Notes under the pieces: model-generated | What the model was told of the DNA's origin: nothing | What the model saw: the letters and a program-made list of their open reading frames with translations, nothing else | Database searches by the model: none | Assembly (NCBI GenBank): GCA_947498415.1 | Contig: CANMKB010000001.1 | Span: forward strand, 558,001-622,000 | Length of the DNA stretch: 64,000 nt | Source of the DNA: an uncultured Paracoccaceae bacterium | Lineage (GTDB): Bacteria; Pseudomonadota; Alphaproteobacteria; Rhodobacterales; Rhodobacteraceae | Direction of reading: 5' to 3' | Translations under genes and position numbers: made by a program | Part shown: positions 37,211 through 44,748 of the stretch, one piece after another | How positions within the stretch are numbered: the stretch's first letter is position 1 | Layout of the letters: each line of letters begins with the position of its first letter

Positions 37211-37816
37211 TTAGTCCAATGTGCGCCGGATTTTTGGCACGGCGAACTCCCTTGGCTCATGATAATCGATCATTGTGGTGAACCGCCCTTCAATATCGAA
37301 CAGAAAAACGCTGGCGGTGTGGTTCATTGTGTAATCACCGCCATCTGTTGGCACACGCTCATAGCGCGCACGGAAGCCCTGTGCTGCGCGAGCGATTTCC
37401 TCTTGCGTGCCGGTCCAGCCACGGATCGAAGGATGGAAATAGCCGACATATTCAGCGATTGCCTCGACAGTATCCCGCTCTGGATCGACGGTGATGAACA
37501 CCACGTTCATTCCCTCTGCGTCTTCGCCTAGGTCATCAAGCCAGCCGGAGATGTCCGACAGTGTCGTCGGACAAACGTCCGGGCAGTAGGTGAAGCCGAA
37601 GAAAACCATCGTTGGCCGACCGATTAGAGTTTCGGGTCCAACCTCGTCCCCCTCGTGATCTGAGAGGCTGAACTCCATTTCGGTTAGGGCGAACGGTTGC
37701 CGTTCCGTCTGTTCGGATGCACCGGGGCCATCGACCTGCCACCACCCGACAGCAAGTGTCAGTGCAATCGCTGCGATGCCTGCATAGGCACACTTGAGGG
37801 TCGTTCGTCCCGTCAT
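37211..37816 (-). CDS. SCO1/SenC family protein
   Basis: A membrane-anchored periplasmic thioredoxin-fold protein. An N-terminal helix (AGIAAIALTLAVGWW) precedes the copper/thiol motif FGFTYCPDVCPTTL, and the distal histidine is in YTMNHTASVFLF. SCO proteins deliver copper to cytochrome oxidase CuA or act as thiol reductases. It overlaps the PCuAC gene by one base and is the last gene of the SCO-DsbB-DsbA-PCuAC-SCO run. Confidence 0.92.
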   Translation of the reverse strand: MTGRTTLKCAYAGIAAIALTLAVGWWQVDGPGASEQTERQPFALTEMEFSLSDHEGDEVGPETLIGRPTMVFFGFTYCPDVCPTTLSDISGWLDDLGEDAEGMNVVFITVDPERDTVEAIAEYVGYFHPSIRGWTGTQEEIARAAQGFRARYERVPTDGGDYTMNHTASVFLFDIEGRFTTMIDYHEPREFAVPKIRRTLD

Positions 37817-38280
37817 CAGCCCTCTGGGCCACGCGCCGCAATACCGAGAATTGGGACTTCGACGGCGATCTCACCACCATCTGAGAAGTCGAGGATCACA
37901 GAGAAATTTTCCCCCTCGGTCATTGGTCGCTGCAGGTGCATCAACATGGCGTGCAGTCCTCCCGGTTCCAGCGAAACAGCTTCACCCGGCGCAATTTCGA
38001 TCTCGCCTGCGGGTGCCATTGAACTGACACCTTCTGCATTTGTAGATGTCTGGTGAATGTCAGGCATCATCGCCAAATCTGTGCGGAGACCGGTCAGTGT
38101 GACCGTCTCGTCGCCTGTATTGCGGATGGTCATATACGCAGCGCCCGGACGATTGACCCCGACCGATGCGCGCGACCAGGCATCTTCGACGACTACGCTC
38201 TCTGAACCAGCAAAGGTTGGTGTCGCCGCGCTTGATGTAAACATCAGTGCAGCCATCAGGCCATAGAATATTGTTTTCAC
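37816..38280 (-). CDS. Periplasmic copper chaperone PCuA(C) family protein
   Basis: Signal peptide (FYGLMAALMFTSSAATPTFAG) and a DUF461 beta domain with the copper motif H-Mx-H-M: MMPDIHQT, then PGGLHAMLMHL. PCuAC passes Cu(I) to cytochrome oxidase together with SCO. The GTG at 38280 with AAGGA upstream is preferred over the track start. It lies between the DsbA-like gene and SCO. Confidence 0.92.
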   Translation of the reverse strand: MKTIFYGLMAALMFTSSAATPTFAGSESVVVEDAWSRASVGVNRPGAAYMTIRNTGDETVTLTGLRTDLAMMPDIHQTSTNAEGVSSMAPAGEIEIAPGEAVSLEPGGLHAMLMHLQRPMTEGENFSVILDFSDGGEIAVEVPILGIAARGPEG

Positions 38281-38302
38281 TTTGCTGTTCCTTTTTTGAC
38301 CA

Positions 38303-38962
38303 CTAACTACCAACCGCAGCTACTTCGGCGTCTACCTGCTGTCTCAATTCGTCCATTCCAAACGGATCCAGCGGCTTGCCATTGATGAAGAACGTTGGGG
38401 TCTGACGAACGCCTATTGTGTCTACGTCTGCTTTGTCTTGATTGAAGATTGCCACGATATCGGGTGATTTCATCTGCTCAATCGCAAGTTCGAGATCGAG
38501 CCCGGCTCCGGCCGCGATCTTTCCGAGCTTTTGTTGATCGAACGCCCCATGCGCCGCCCAGACGTCTTGATACGCCATTAGAGCATTGAGCACCGGTTCG
38601 AACTTGCCCTGCATCCGGGCCGCTTCAAGTAACTTGACGGCTGTATCCGAAATCGGTCCGTGAAACGGTGTGTAGCGTATTACAACGCGCACGGTTTCGG
38701 CGTTTTTGTCCAAAATATCTTTTACAACGGGATGAAATGCCCGACAGGCCTCACAGGCCGGATCGAAGAACTCGACAATGGTTACGGGCGCGTCCTCAGG
38801 GCCAAGGATGGGAGAGTAAGGCCGGATCAGAGATTCTGCCAATTCTGGGGCGATGGTTTCTTTCTTTGATGCTGGAGTAGGTCGGTTCACATACCAGGTT
38901 GCTCCGCCAAAACTGGCGATACCAAGGGCTGCGACAGAGAGGATGAGGCCACGACGGTTCAT
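38303..38962 (-). CDS. DsbA-family thiol oxidoreductase
   Basis: A membrane-anchored or secreted thioredoxin-fold protein: N-terminal hydrophobic segment, then EFFDPACEACRAFHPVV with the active-site CEAC and GVRQTPTFFINGKPLDPF with the cis-proline. At 219 residues it is like DsbA/BdbD proteins. Its ATG overlaps the DsbB stop by 4 bases, so the pair should work as oxidase and re-oxidant in the periplasm. Confidence 0.92.
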   Translation of the reverse strand: MNRRGLILSVAALGIASFGGATWYVNRPTPASKKETIAPELAESLIRPYSPILGPEDAPVTIVEFFDPACEACRAFHPVVKDILDKNAETVRVVIRYTPFHGPISDTAVKLLEAARMQGKFEPVLNALMAYQDVWAAHGAFDQQKLGKIAAGAGLDLELAIEQMKSPDIVAIFNQDKADVDTIGVRQTPTFFINGKPLDPFGMDELRQQVDAEVAAVGS

Positions 38963-39381
38963 GAGTTTTTGTCCTTTAGTGAAAGAGCGCTCAGCGCCGC
39001 AATTGCGGCAAAAGCAGCAAGCGCCATCAGCGGGATTGGGACGCCAAAAATCAATTGGTTGTCGTCCACGCAGGAGGGTCCTGTTGCGGTGCAGGGCTGA
39101 ATCCGTTCCGGGATGACACCGACATAAAGCCCGAGGTGCCAGAGCGCGACAGCGCCGCCGCCAATTGCGAGTGCGACCCCGTACCGGCCCACGCGATCAT
39201 CGTGCCACCAGAAGCCGAGCCCCAGCACGATGGCCAGCGGAAACATGAAGGCCCGTTGGAACCAACACAACAGGCAGGGTGTTTGCCCCAGCACCTCGCC
39301 AATGAACAGAACGGCAAGCGAGGCGATGAGAGCGATTACCCAGGCCAACCCAAGGGCCGTTTCTCCGTATAAGCGGGTCAT
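38959..39381 (-). CDS. Disulfide bond formation protein DsbB-like
   Basis: An inner-membrane four-helix protein with the first cysteine pair in TPCLLCWFQRAFMFPL and the second in IQPCTATGPSCVDD, as in DsbB/BdbC. It re-oxidises the DsbA partner using quinone. The start is ATG 39381, six bases after the SCO stop, with GAGG upstream. The track ORF extends into the upstream gene and is not used. Confidence 0.92.
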   Translation of the reverse strand: MTRLYGETALGLAWVIALIASLAVLFIGEVLGQTPCLLCWFQRAFMFPLAIVLGLGFWWHDDRVGRYGVALAIGGGAVALWHLGLYVGVIPERIQPCTATGPSCVDDNQLIFGVPIPLMALAAFAAIAALSALSLKDKNS

Positions 39382-39386
39382 TTCGG

Positions 39387-39986
39387 TCAGAGCCTCGCTT
39401 TTAGGTCGGTGAGTATCTCTTCTGCTGGCGTGCCATAGGCCCACGACTCTGCGAAACCTGCCTTAGGATCGAAGAGGAACAGATGCGAGGTGTGGCCCAT
39501 TGTGTAGCCATCTGGCGCGGAGGCCTCTTCGATCCGCTCATAGAATATCGGAAAGGTCTCAGACGTTTCTGCAATTTGTTCCGGAGTACCCGTCAGGCCG
39601 ATGATCCCTGCATCAAACAAGGGCACGTATTCCGCCAGCGCAGCCGGTGTGTCGCGTTCAGGGTCAACCGAGATGAAAATCGGTTGCACTTTTTTGGCAT
39701 CTGTACCGAGGTCTTCTATAACCGCTGCAACTTCGGCGAGCGTTGTCGGACAAACATCCGGGCAGTTTGCAAAGCCAAAGAAGACGAGCATCCACTGCCC
39801 GGCAAAGTCGCGTTCGGTTTGCGTCATTCCGTGGTGATTTGTCAGTTCAAATGCGGCTCGGAAAGCAGGATCAGGCATTTCCGCGTAGGTGTCGTTTAGG
39901 TTTTCATCGAACTTTAAAACCGCAAAGGCAAGAAGTGCTATGCCCACCAGACCCCATAGTACTTTCTGAATAAATGAAAATCGCAC
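39387..39986 (-). CDS. SCO1/SenC family protein (second copy)
   Basis: A second SCO-like protein with an N-terminal membrane helix (VLWGLVGIALLAFAVL), the motif FGFANCPDVCPTTLAEV and the histidine in YTMGHTSHLFLF. It differs from the first copy in most positions, so this is not a recent duplicate. The GTG at 39986 after AGGCGGAA is the best start; the longer track ORF would run through the operator. It is the first gene of the SCO-DsbB-DsbA-PCuAC-SCO operon. Confidence 0.9.
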   Translation of the reverse strand: MRFSFIQKVLWGLVGIALLAFAVLKFDENLNDTYAEMPDPAFRAAFELTNHHGMTQTERDFAGQWMLVFFGFANCPDVCPTTLAEVAAVIEDLGTDAKKVQPIFISVDPERDTPAALAEYVPLFDAGIIGLTGTPEQIAETSETFPIFYERIEEASAPDGYTMGHTSHLFLFDPKAGFAESWAYGTPAEEILTDLKARL

Positions 39987-40020
39987 GTCGTTCCGCCTGT
40001 TTGATTCTTGTTTTCGAACA

Positions 40021-40051
40021 GGGTTACACCCTCTAGCTACTGTAGGTTCAA
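40021..40051 (-). promoter_or_regulatory. MerR-type promoter/operator of the SCO-Dsb operon
   Basis: On the minus strand TTGAAC is followed, after a 19-base spacer, by TAACCC. The spacer CTACAGTAGCTAGAGGGTG holds an imperfect dyad like the CTCTAGT-ACTAGAG site at 37099. The -10 is weak, as is normal for promoters that need MerR-type distortion. Confidence 0.65.
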
Positions 40052-40156
40052 GTGGTTTTCCGTCGGACCCGCGAGTGATCGCCGAAACGTAATTTCTGCC
40101 ATTGCGCCCCGGATGAGGCAAATCTACATTCACTAGAGGATTTACGGGGTTTCAAC

Positions 40157-40585
40157 ATGCTCACAATTGGTACGCTTGCGAAGAGGACCGGCACCAAGGT
40201 TCAAACAATCCGGTACTACGAGCAGATTGGTTTGATGCCGGAACCTGGTCGGACGGATGGGGGGCAACGACGTTACGGTGACGCTGAGCTCGATCGCCTC
40301 GCGTTTATTCGACACAGCAGACAATTGGGGTTCCCACTCGACGCGATCCGGGAGTTGCTCGATTTGTCTGACGCGCCGGATCGGCCCTGTCACGAAGCCG
40401 ATGAAATTGCACGCCGTCAATTGAAACTCGTTGAGCAGAGGATGGAGCGGCTGAAGGCGTTGCACTCGGAACTGAAGCGTATGGTTAAGGAATGCAGCGG
40501 TGGAAACGCTGCGCAATGCCGAGTCCTTGAAGTGCTAAGAGACCATTCAGAGTGTTTGACCGAGCATGATCAAATTGGCGCCTGA
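40157..40585 (+). CDS. MerR family metal-responsive regulator (ZntR/CadR/PbrR-like)
   Basis: The N-terminal helix-turn-helix and wing LTIGTLAKRTGTKVQTIRYYEQIGLMPEPGRTDGGQRRYG are followed by a long dimer helix. The effector region has PCHEAD at the start of the helix and KECSGGNAAQCRVLEVL at the end, like ZntR and CadR, which sense divalent ions. The metal (zinc, cadmium, lead or cobalt) cannot be decided. Three promoters with 19-bp spacers around it are its likely targets. A related half-dyad lies upstream of its own start, so autoregulation is possible. Confidence 0.92.
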   Translation: MLTIGTLAKRTGTKVQTIRYYEQIGLMPEPGRTDGGQRRYGDAELDRLAFIRHSRQLGFPLDAIRELLDLSDAPDRPCHEADEIARRQLKLVEQRMERLKALHSELKRMVKECSGGNAAQCRVLEVLRDHSECLTEHDQIGA

Positions 40586-40616
40586 GGAAGCACGGCGAAC
40601 TTTTCGGAGTTTCCAC

Positions 40617-40647
40617 TTGAACCTACAGTAACTGTAGGAATTATCTA
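40617..40647 (+). promoter_or_regulatory. MerR-type promoter/operator of the transglutaminase-CDF pair
   Basis: TTGAAC and TATCTA with a 19-base spacer. CCTACAGTAACTGTAGG is a perfect palindrome across the end of the -35 and the spacer. It matches the arrangement upstream of the CDF and SCO operons. Confidence 0.83.
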
Positions 40648-40676
40648 TCTCCTCGAACGATTCGAGGAGATCCAAT

Positions 40677-41438
40677 GTGGCACATGAAGCCCCCTTGCTG
40701 ACAGCAACCCCTATCCTGGATTTCGGGGCGGCACCAATCGCGCAGCTTATCGATGGGAGGGGCTGGCGCGATCTGTCCGATACTGACAAGATCGGAGCTG
40801 TTTATGACTTTGTGCGTAATGAAATCGCATTTGGTTACAATCGAGCCGACGACATTCCGGCGTCCGAGGTGCTTTCCGATGGATATGGTCAGTGCAACAC
40901 CAAGGGAACGCTCCTTATGGCGCTGCTTCGGGGTGTAGGCATAAAGTGCAGAATCCACGGATTCACGATCCACAAGGGCCTTCAGCGCGGCGTTGTGCCG
41001 GAGCTTGTCTACCCGATCGCACCGGAAGAAATTCTCCACTCGTGGATCGAGGTCGAACTGGACGGCAGGTGGATCAACCTGGAAGGCTTCATTCTCGACA
41101 GCGCGTTTCTGAAGGTTCTGCAATCTTCGTTTGCCAACACTGAAAGCCTCTGCGGTTACGGCGCTGGAACAGATTGCCTGAGCGCCCCGCCAATCGAATG
41201 GAACGGGCAGGACACCTACATCCAGAAAACCGGGATCGTGCAGGATTTTGGCACGTACGATACGCCCGATGCCTTCTACGCAGAACATCAACAACAGTTC
41301 GGGCGACTGCGCGGTTGGTTCTATCGAAGTATTATCCGGTATTGGATGAATGCACGCGTACGGGCCTTTCGCGCTGGCCGACTGAAACCCGACGTGTCTG
41401 TAGCGCACAGCCATGAGGACGAGATCCATGCCGCATGA
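40677..41438 (+). CDS. Transglutaminase-like domain protein
   Basis: A transglutaminase/cysteine-protease-like fold: DGYGQCNTKGTLLMALLRGVGIKCRIHG has the catalytic cysteine and the helix behind it, and EEILHSWIEVELDGRWINLEG has the His and later Asp-type position. No signal peptide is visible. The GTG start has GAGGAGA upstream. It overlaps the CDF gene by 11 bases. Its role in metal resistance is unknown; co-regulation by the MerR protein is inferred from the promoter. Confidence 0.85.
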   Translation: MAHEAPLLTATPILDFGAAPIAQLIDGRGWRDLSDTDKIGAVYDFVRNEIAFGYNRADDIPASEVLSDGYGQCNTKGTLLMALLRGVGIKCRIHGFTIHKGLQRGVVPELVYPIAPEEILHSWIEVELDGRWINLEGFILDSAFLKVLQSSFANTESLCGYGAGTDCLSAPPIEWNGQDTYIQKTGIVQDFGTYDTPDAFYAEHQQQFGRLRGWFYRSIIRYWMNARVRAFRAGRLKPDVSVAHSHEDEIHAA

Positions 41439-42366
41439 TCACCACGGTCATAGCCATGCCCATTTGGACCCATCCAGCGGAGATCGTCGGGTCGCCATTG
41501 CAATTTGGGCCAACGGTCTTCTGACCGTTGCCCAGATCGTGGGTGGCATTTTTGCAGGCTCACTCGCTCTGATCGCGGATGCGCTCCATAACTTTTCGGA
41601 CATGGCGGCGCTCGTCATTGCCTTTGCGGCCCGCAAGATCGCACGTCGGCCTGCCGATGAAAGGATGACTTTCGGCTATGGTCGTATCGAGACCGTTGCA
41701 GCTTTGATCAATTACACGACACTGATCGTGATCGGACTCTATCTTCTTTATGAAGGCGGCATTCGCCTTTTGGAACCGCCCGAAGTGCAAGGGTGGACTG
41801 TGGTCATCATCGCGGGATTGGCGCTGGTCGTAGACGCCGTGACGGCGGCGCTGACCTATTCAATGCAAAAGGGCAGTCAGAACATTCGCGCCTTGTTCCT
41901 CCACAACCTCTCCGACGCTTTGGCCTCGGTCGCCGTGATCGTCGGAGGCACGCTGATTATTCTTTACGACATGCGGTGGGTTGATCCTGCGATCACGATT
42001 GGAATAGCGATCTATATTCTATACTTGGCCTTCGCAGAGATCGGTGGTCCGATCCGAACCCTCATGCTCGGCAGTCCGCCGGACATTGACGGCGGAGACG
42101 TGGTGACCGCTCTGCGCCAAACAGATGGCGTCCTGGACGTCCACCATGTTCACCTGTGGCAGATGGAAGAGAATGCACCGGCGCTCGATGCCCATATAGT
42201 CGTCGAAGACGCTGCATGGGGCCGGTTGGAGCAGATAAAGGCAGAGCTAAAGGCGCAAATTGGTGCAGAATTCGGGATCAATCATTCCACTCTGGAATTT
42301 GAGCTCGACGGTGTCTGTGAGGGCGAGGTTCCGCTGTTCGGCCATGATTTGCGTCAACGCTCATAG
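41428..42366 (+). CDS. CDF family divalent-metal exporter (CzcD/ZitB-like)
   Basis: A six-helix inner-membrane exporter of zinc, cobalt or cadmium. It starts with a histidine-rich tail (PHDHHGHSHAH), then SLALIADALHNFSDMAALVIAF with the HxxxD site of TM2, and LFLHNLSDALASVAVIVGG with the HxxxD site of TM5. The C-terminal cytoplasmic domain (VLDVHHVHLWQMEENAPALDAHIVV) is full. It is the likely main resistance gene of the MerR-controlled island and is coupled to the transglutaminase-like gene. Confidence 0.93.
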   Translation: MPHDHHGHSHAHLDPSSGDRRVAIAIWANGLLTVAQIVGGIFAGSLALIADALHNFSDMAALVIAFAARKIARRPADERMTFGYGRIETVAALINYTTLIVIGLYLLYEGGIRLLEPPEVQGWTVVIIAGLALVVDAVTAALTYSMQKGSQNIRALFLHNLSDALASVAVIVGGTLIILYDMRWVDPAITIGIAIYILYLAFAEIGGPIRTLMLGSPPDIDGGDVVTALRQTDGVLDVHHVHLWQMEENAPALDAHIVVEDAAWGRLEQIKAELKAQIGAEFGINHSTLEFELDGVCEGEVPLFGHDLRQRS

Positions 42367-42736
42367 GTTTTAGATAGCCCGTCGCGATGTTATCAATCGT
42401 CTAACCCTCGCGGTTTCGCTAAGGTTTGCGCGTGAACGTAAACTTTGGCGAACTAAATACTCCTGAGTATGCCAGACATAGTCGCACCTCCAATACCTAT
42501 GCGCCCAAAACGGTCTTTTTTGTCACCCTACTTTGAGATGGCAAATTGACGGCAACGCTGGCAATGGGAGTATTCATTGTGGACTCTCGAAAGATTGCAT
42601 TGGAAACGCTGGTGAAGGCTCGGTGCCGTCTTGATAAGAAGGATATGCGCAGTGGTAGTTTGCTAAGTGAGTTTCACTTTGCCAAATTCTTCGGCACCGT
42701 AGTCTGGCATTTCGAAATACCGTTTGCACTTGACGC
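42367..42736. other. Intergenic region between the CDF exporter and the lipid-export operon
   Basis: About 370 bases between convergent genes, with no supported gene. The 81-residue plus-strand ORF beginning at 42546 runs into the barrel gene and is treated as spurious. No clear hairpin terminator was found. Confidence 0.4.
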
Positions 42737-43927
42737 TCAAAAGCTCTTTTCGAAACTCACTCGTAAGTGGCTGTCGCGGCTCAGCCCATAGACAAGATCT
42801 TGCGGATCGGCGTCTTGCCAAAGAACTGCTTCGGCCTTTGCAACAAGACCGTCCATCACCCTGTGCTCGAACCCCAACCTCCACGCAGATGTGTCGAATG
42901 AAAGGTCCTGCTGATAGCCGATCTCAAATTGCGTGTCCGCAGTGTTCTGGAGGCTCCAGCGAAGTCCCGCATATAGATCGTTCTGATTGTTCTGCCATGC
43001 TTGCTTATCGCGTTCATCCCAAGCGTATTCGACAGCTACGGTAATATCGCCGGGTGACCCGAAAACCCCAAAAAACGAGTGCTCGGCACCAACAGATATC
43101 GCCCAACCGTCGCTGCGTGCGCCAGTGCGGTCAAGTTGATTGCTGGTGTGGCGAAGCTCGAGTTTTGCGGCGCTGGACCCAAAGGTCACTTGTGCGTCGA
43201 AACCGGCCTGTTGCACCCACGCATAATACGGAGCAAAGGCTGAGCCCACGGAGATGATCGCCGCTTCGCGTGTCGGGCCGATATAGCCGTAAATGCCCAC
43301 GTCTGTGATCCCGATGCTTGCCTCATAGCGCAGCGCGAAGGCATGCGTATTCTGATCTTTCTCAAACTGGGCATCGCCTGTGACTGGAAGGCGGGATCTC
43401 AGGCGGCTTTCGGCACTTGGATAGCGCGACGGCAGCGGGCGCGGTATGACGACCGAAGTTAATACGCCCGGTCCCAGCGGAAGATCCCAACGAAACATTG
43501 GTTGACCCAAGGTCGTCTCGCCGCTGGGATCAAACCGATAGTCGCGCGGATTGATCACATCCGACAGTCTTGCGAATTCGCTTTTCGACCAAATCAGAGT
43601 GTCATAGCCAAAGCTAAGCATTGAAGCCGCGATCTCTTGATCTAGGCTGAGCCTGTTGATCCGACCAAACTCGAAGCTGTGTTCGCCGCCTGACCAGCCA
43701 CCCGTACCGTCAAATGACAACGTCAGAGTGTCGGACAAATCAAGCTGGCCTATCAAATCCAACGCGATGCGGCTTGGACTGTGCGTTTGTTGCGGTGACA
43801 GAGGATCCTCGCCAAAGGCATATGCCTCGACCCGCAGGGTTGTGCTGAGATCTGACTGGGCGCTGGCAGCTTCCGCACTGGCCAATATGAACAGCGCGAC
43901 AAATCCATTGCGCACAACCGGCATCAT
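42737..43927 (-). CDS. Outer-membrane beta-barrel protein of unknown substrate
   Basis: The signal peptide (VALFILASAEAASAQ) is followed by about 370 residues rich in alternating hydrophobic and polar strands, ending in SHLRVSFEKSF with a C-terminal phenylalanine. This is the mark of an outer-membrane barrel. Strands such as TLTLSFDGTGGW and TQFEIGYQQDLSF fit. It resembles DUF1302-type barrels that accompany MMPL exporters. It overlaps the lipoprotein-sorting gene by 4 bases, so it is the last gene of the operon and the probable outer-membrane end of the pathway. Confidence 0.82.
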   Translation of the reverse strand: MMPVVRNGFVALFILASAEAASAQSDLSTTLRVEAYAFGEDPLSPQQTHSPSRIALDLIGQLDLSDTLTLSFDGTGGWSGGEHSFEFGRINRLSLDQEIAASMLSFGYDTLIWSKSEFARLSDVINPRDYRFDPSGETTLGQPMFRWDLPLGPGVLTSVVIPRPLPSRYPSAESRLRSRLPVTGDAQFEKDQNTHAFALRYEASIGITDVGIYGYIGPTREAAIISVGSAFAPYYAWVQQAGFDAQVTFGSSAAKLELRHTSNQLDRTGARSDGWAISVGAEHSFFGVFGSPGDITVAVEYAWDERDKQAWQNNQNDLYAGLRWSLQNTADTQFEIGYQQDLSFDTSAWRLGFEHRVMDGLVAKAEAVLWQDADPQDLVYGLSRDSHLRVSFEKSF

Positions 43928-44748
43928 TTATCAAGCCTTTGCGGCGACAGTTCGTCGCTTGAAACACTCTCACCAAACTTATAGCCCGACCATTTCAATA
44001 TCGTTCGCTTGCCTGTTTGAAGGTTGAGCATGTCTAGCTGGGCCGGACGCCAATGACCGCCGTAATTTTTGAAACCGGTGCTGGTCATCCGCTTTTCTAG
44101 CTTGCCGCGCTTGTTGAAATACTCGGTCTGAAAAACTCTGTATTCTTGTGTGTCGAGCCAAAGAATACGCTGCTTATAGCCGGATTTTTTGTTCTTGGGA
44201 TAAGCGGCGACCACATGGCAGGACAGCTTTGCATTGTCCGGGCAGGATTCATCGCGCAGCCAGCCATAGGTGTTATCCTCGAGTTCGCTGCCCCCCATAT
44301 CCTCATAACTGAACTCAGATGACAGGAATTTGCCTGATCGGTTCCCCGAAGAAATGCGGCGCGCCTTGCGCGTGGCAGGCAGAAACAGCCATTGATGGTC
44401 ATCCTTGGGTTCGACATTGCCATGTGTCAGCAACACGGTTCCCTTCACGTCCGCTGGAGTGGAAAAGGTCAGGCGGGAATTATCCCCCTTGCTGCGCGAC
44501 GGGCGTTCCGTACGAACCAGTCGAAATGCGCGGGACGCCGAAATGCTGGATCCGCTTTGTAGGATCATTTCACCGTTCACCCGAACAGTCTGCCATCCTG
44601 CATCGCGGCGATCCTGTTCTTGCATTATGCGCAGACCTTTGGCGGTATCAGCGGCATTGGAGGACGTCGCAGGTGCGAGAGCGGCGAGAACCAGCGCCAA
44701 AACTCCTATTCGCAGACGACCAGTTGCCGAAATAGATGAACAATTCAT
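43924..44748 (-). CDS. Outer-membrane lipoprotein-sorting family protein (LolA-like)
   Basis: A periplasmic carrier of the LolA-like superfamily. It has a signal peptide (LRIGVLALVLAALAPATSSNAA) and repeated beta-strand blocks such as VLLTHGNVEPKDDHQWLFLPATRKARRISSGNRSGKFLSSEFSYEDM, the usual core of the group that partners MMPL transporters. The ATG at 44748 overlaps the MMPL stop by 4 bases. It probably carries a lipid or acylated product across the periplasm to the barrel. Confidence 0.88.
   Translation of the reverse strand: MNCSSISATGRLRIGVLALVLAALAPATSSNAADTAKGLRIMQEQDRRDAGWQTVRVNGEMILQSGSSISASRAFRLVRTERPSRSKGDNSRLTFSTPADVKGTVLLTHGNVEPKDDHQWLFLPATRKARRISSGNRSGKFLSSEFSYEDMGGSELEDNTYGWLRDESCPDNAKLSCHVVAAYPKNKKSGYKQRILWLDTQEYRVFQTEYFNKRGKLEKRMTSTGFKNYGGHWRPAQLDMLNLQTGKRTILKWSGYKFGESVSSDELSPQRLDK

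Noticed and set aside
37130-37290. Short plus-strand frame after the CDF operator (MHLEHLRNL...)
   Set aside because: It overlaps the SCO gene on the other strand, has no ribosome-binding site and no family pattern.
42546-42791. 81-codon plus-strand ORF before the barrel gene
   Set aside because: It runs antisense into a gene with a signal peptide and barrel C-terminus and has no supporting features.
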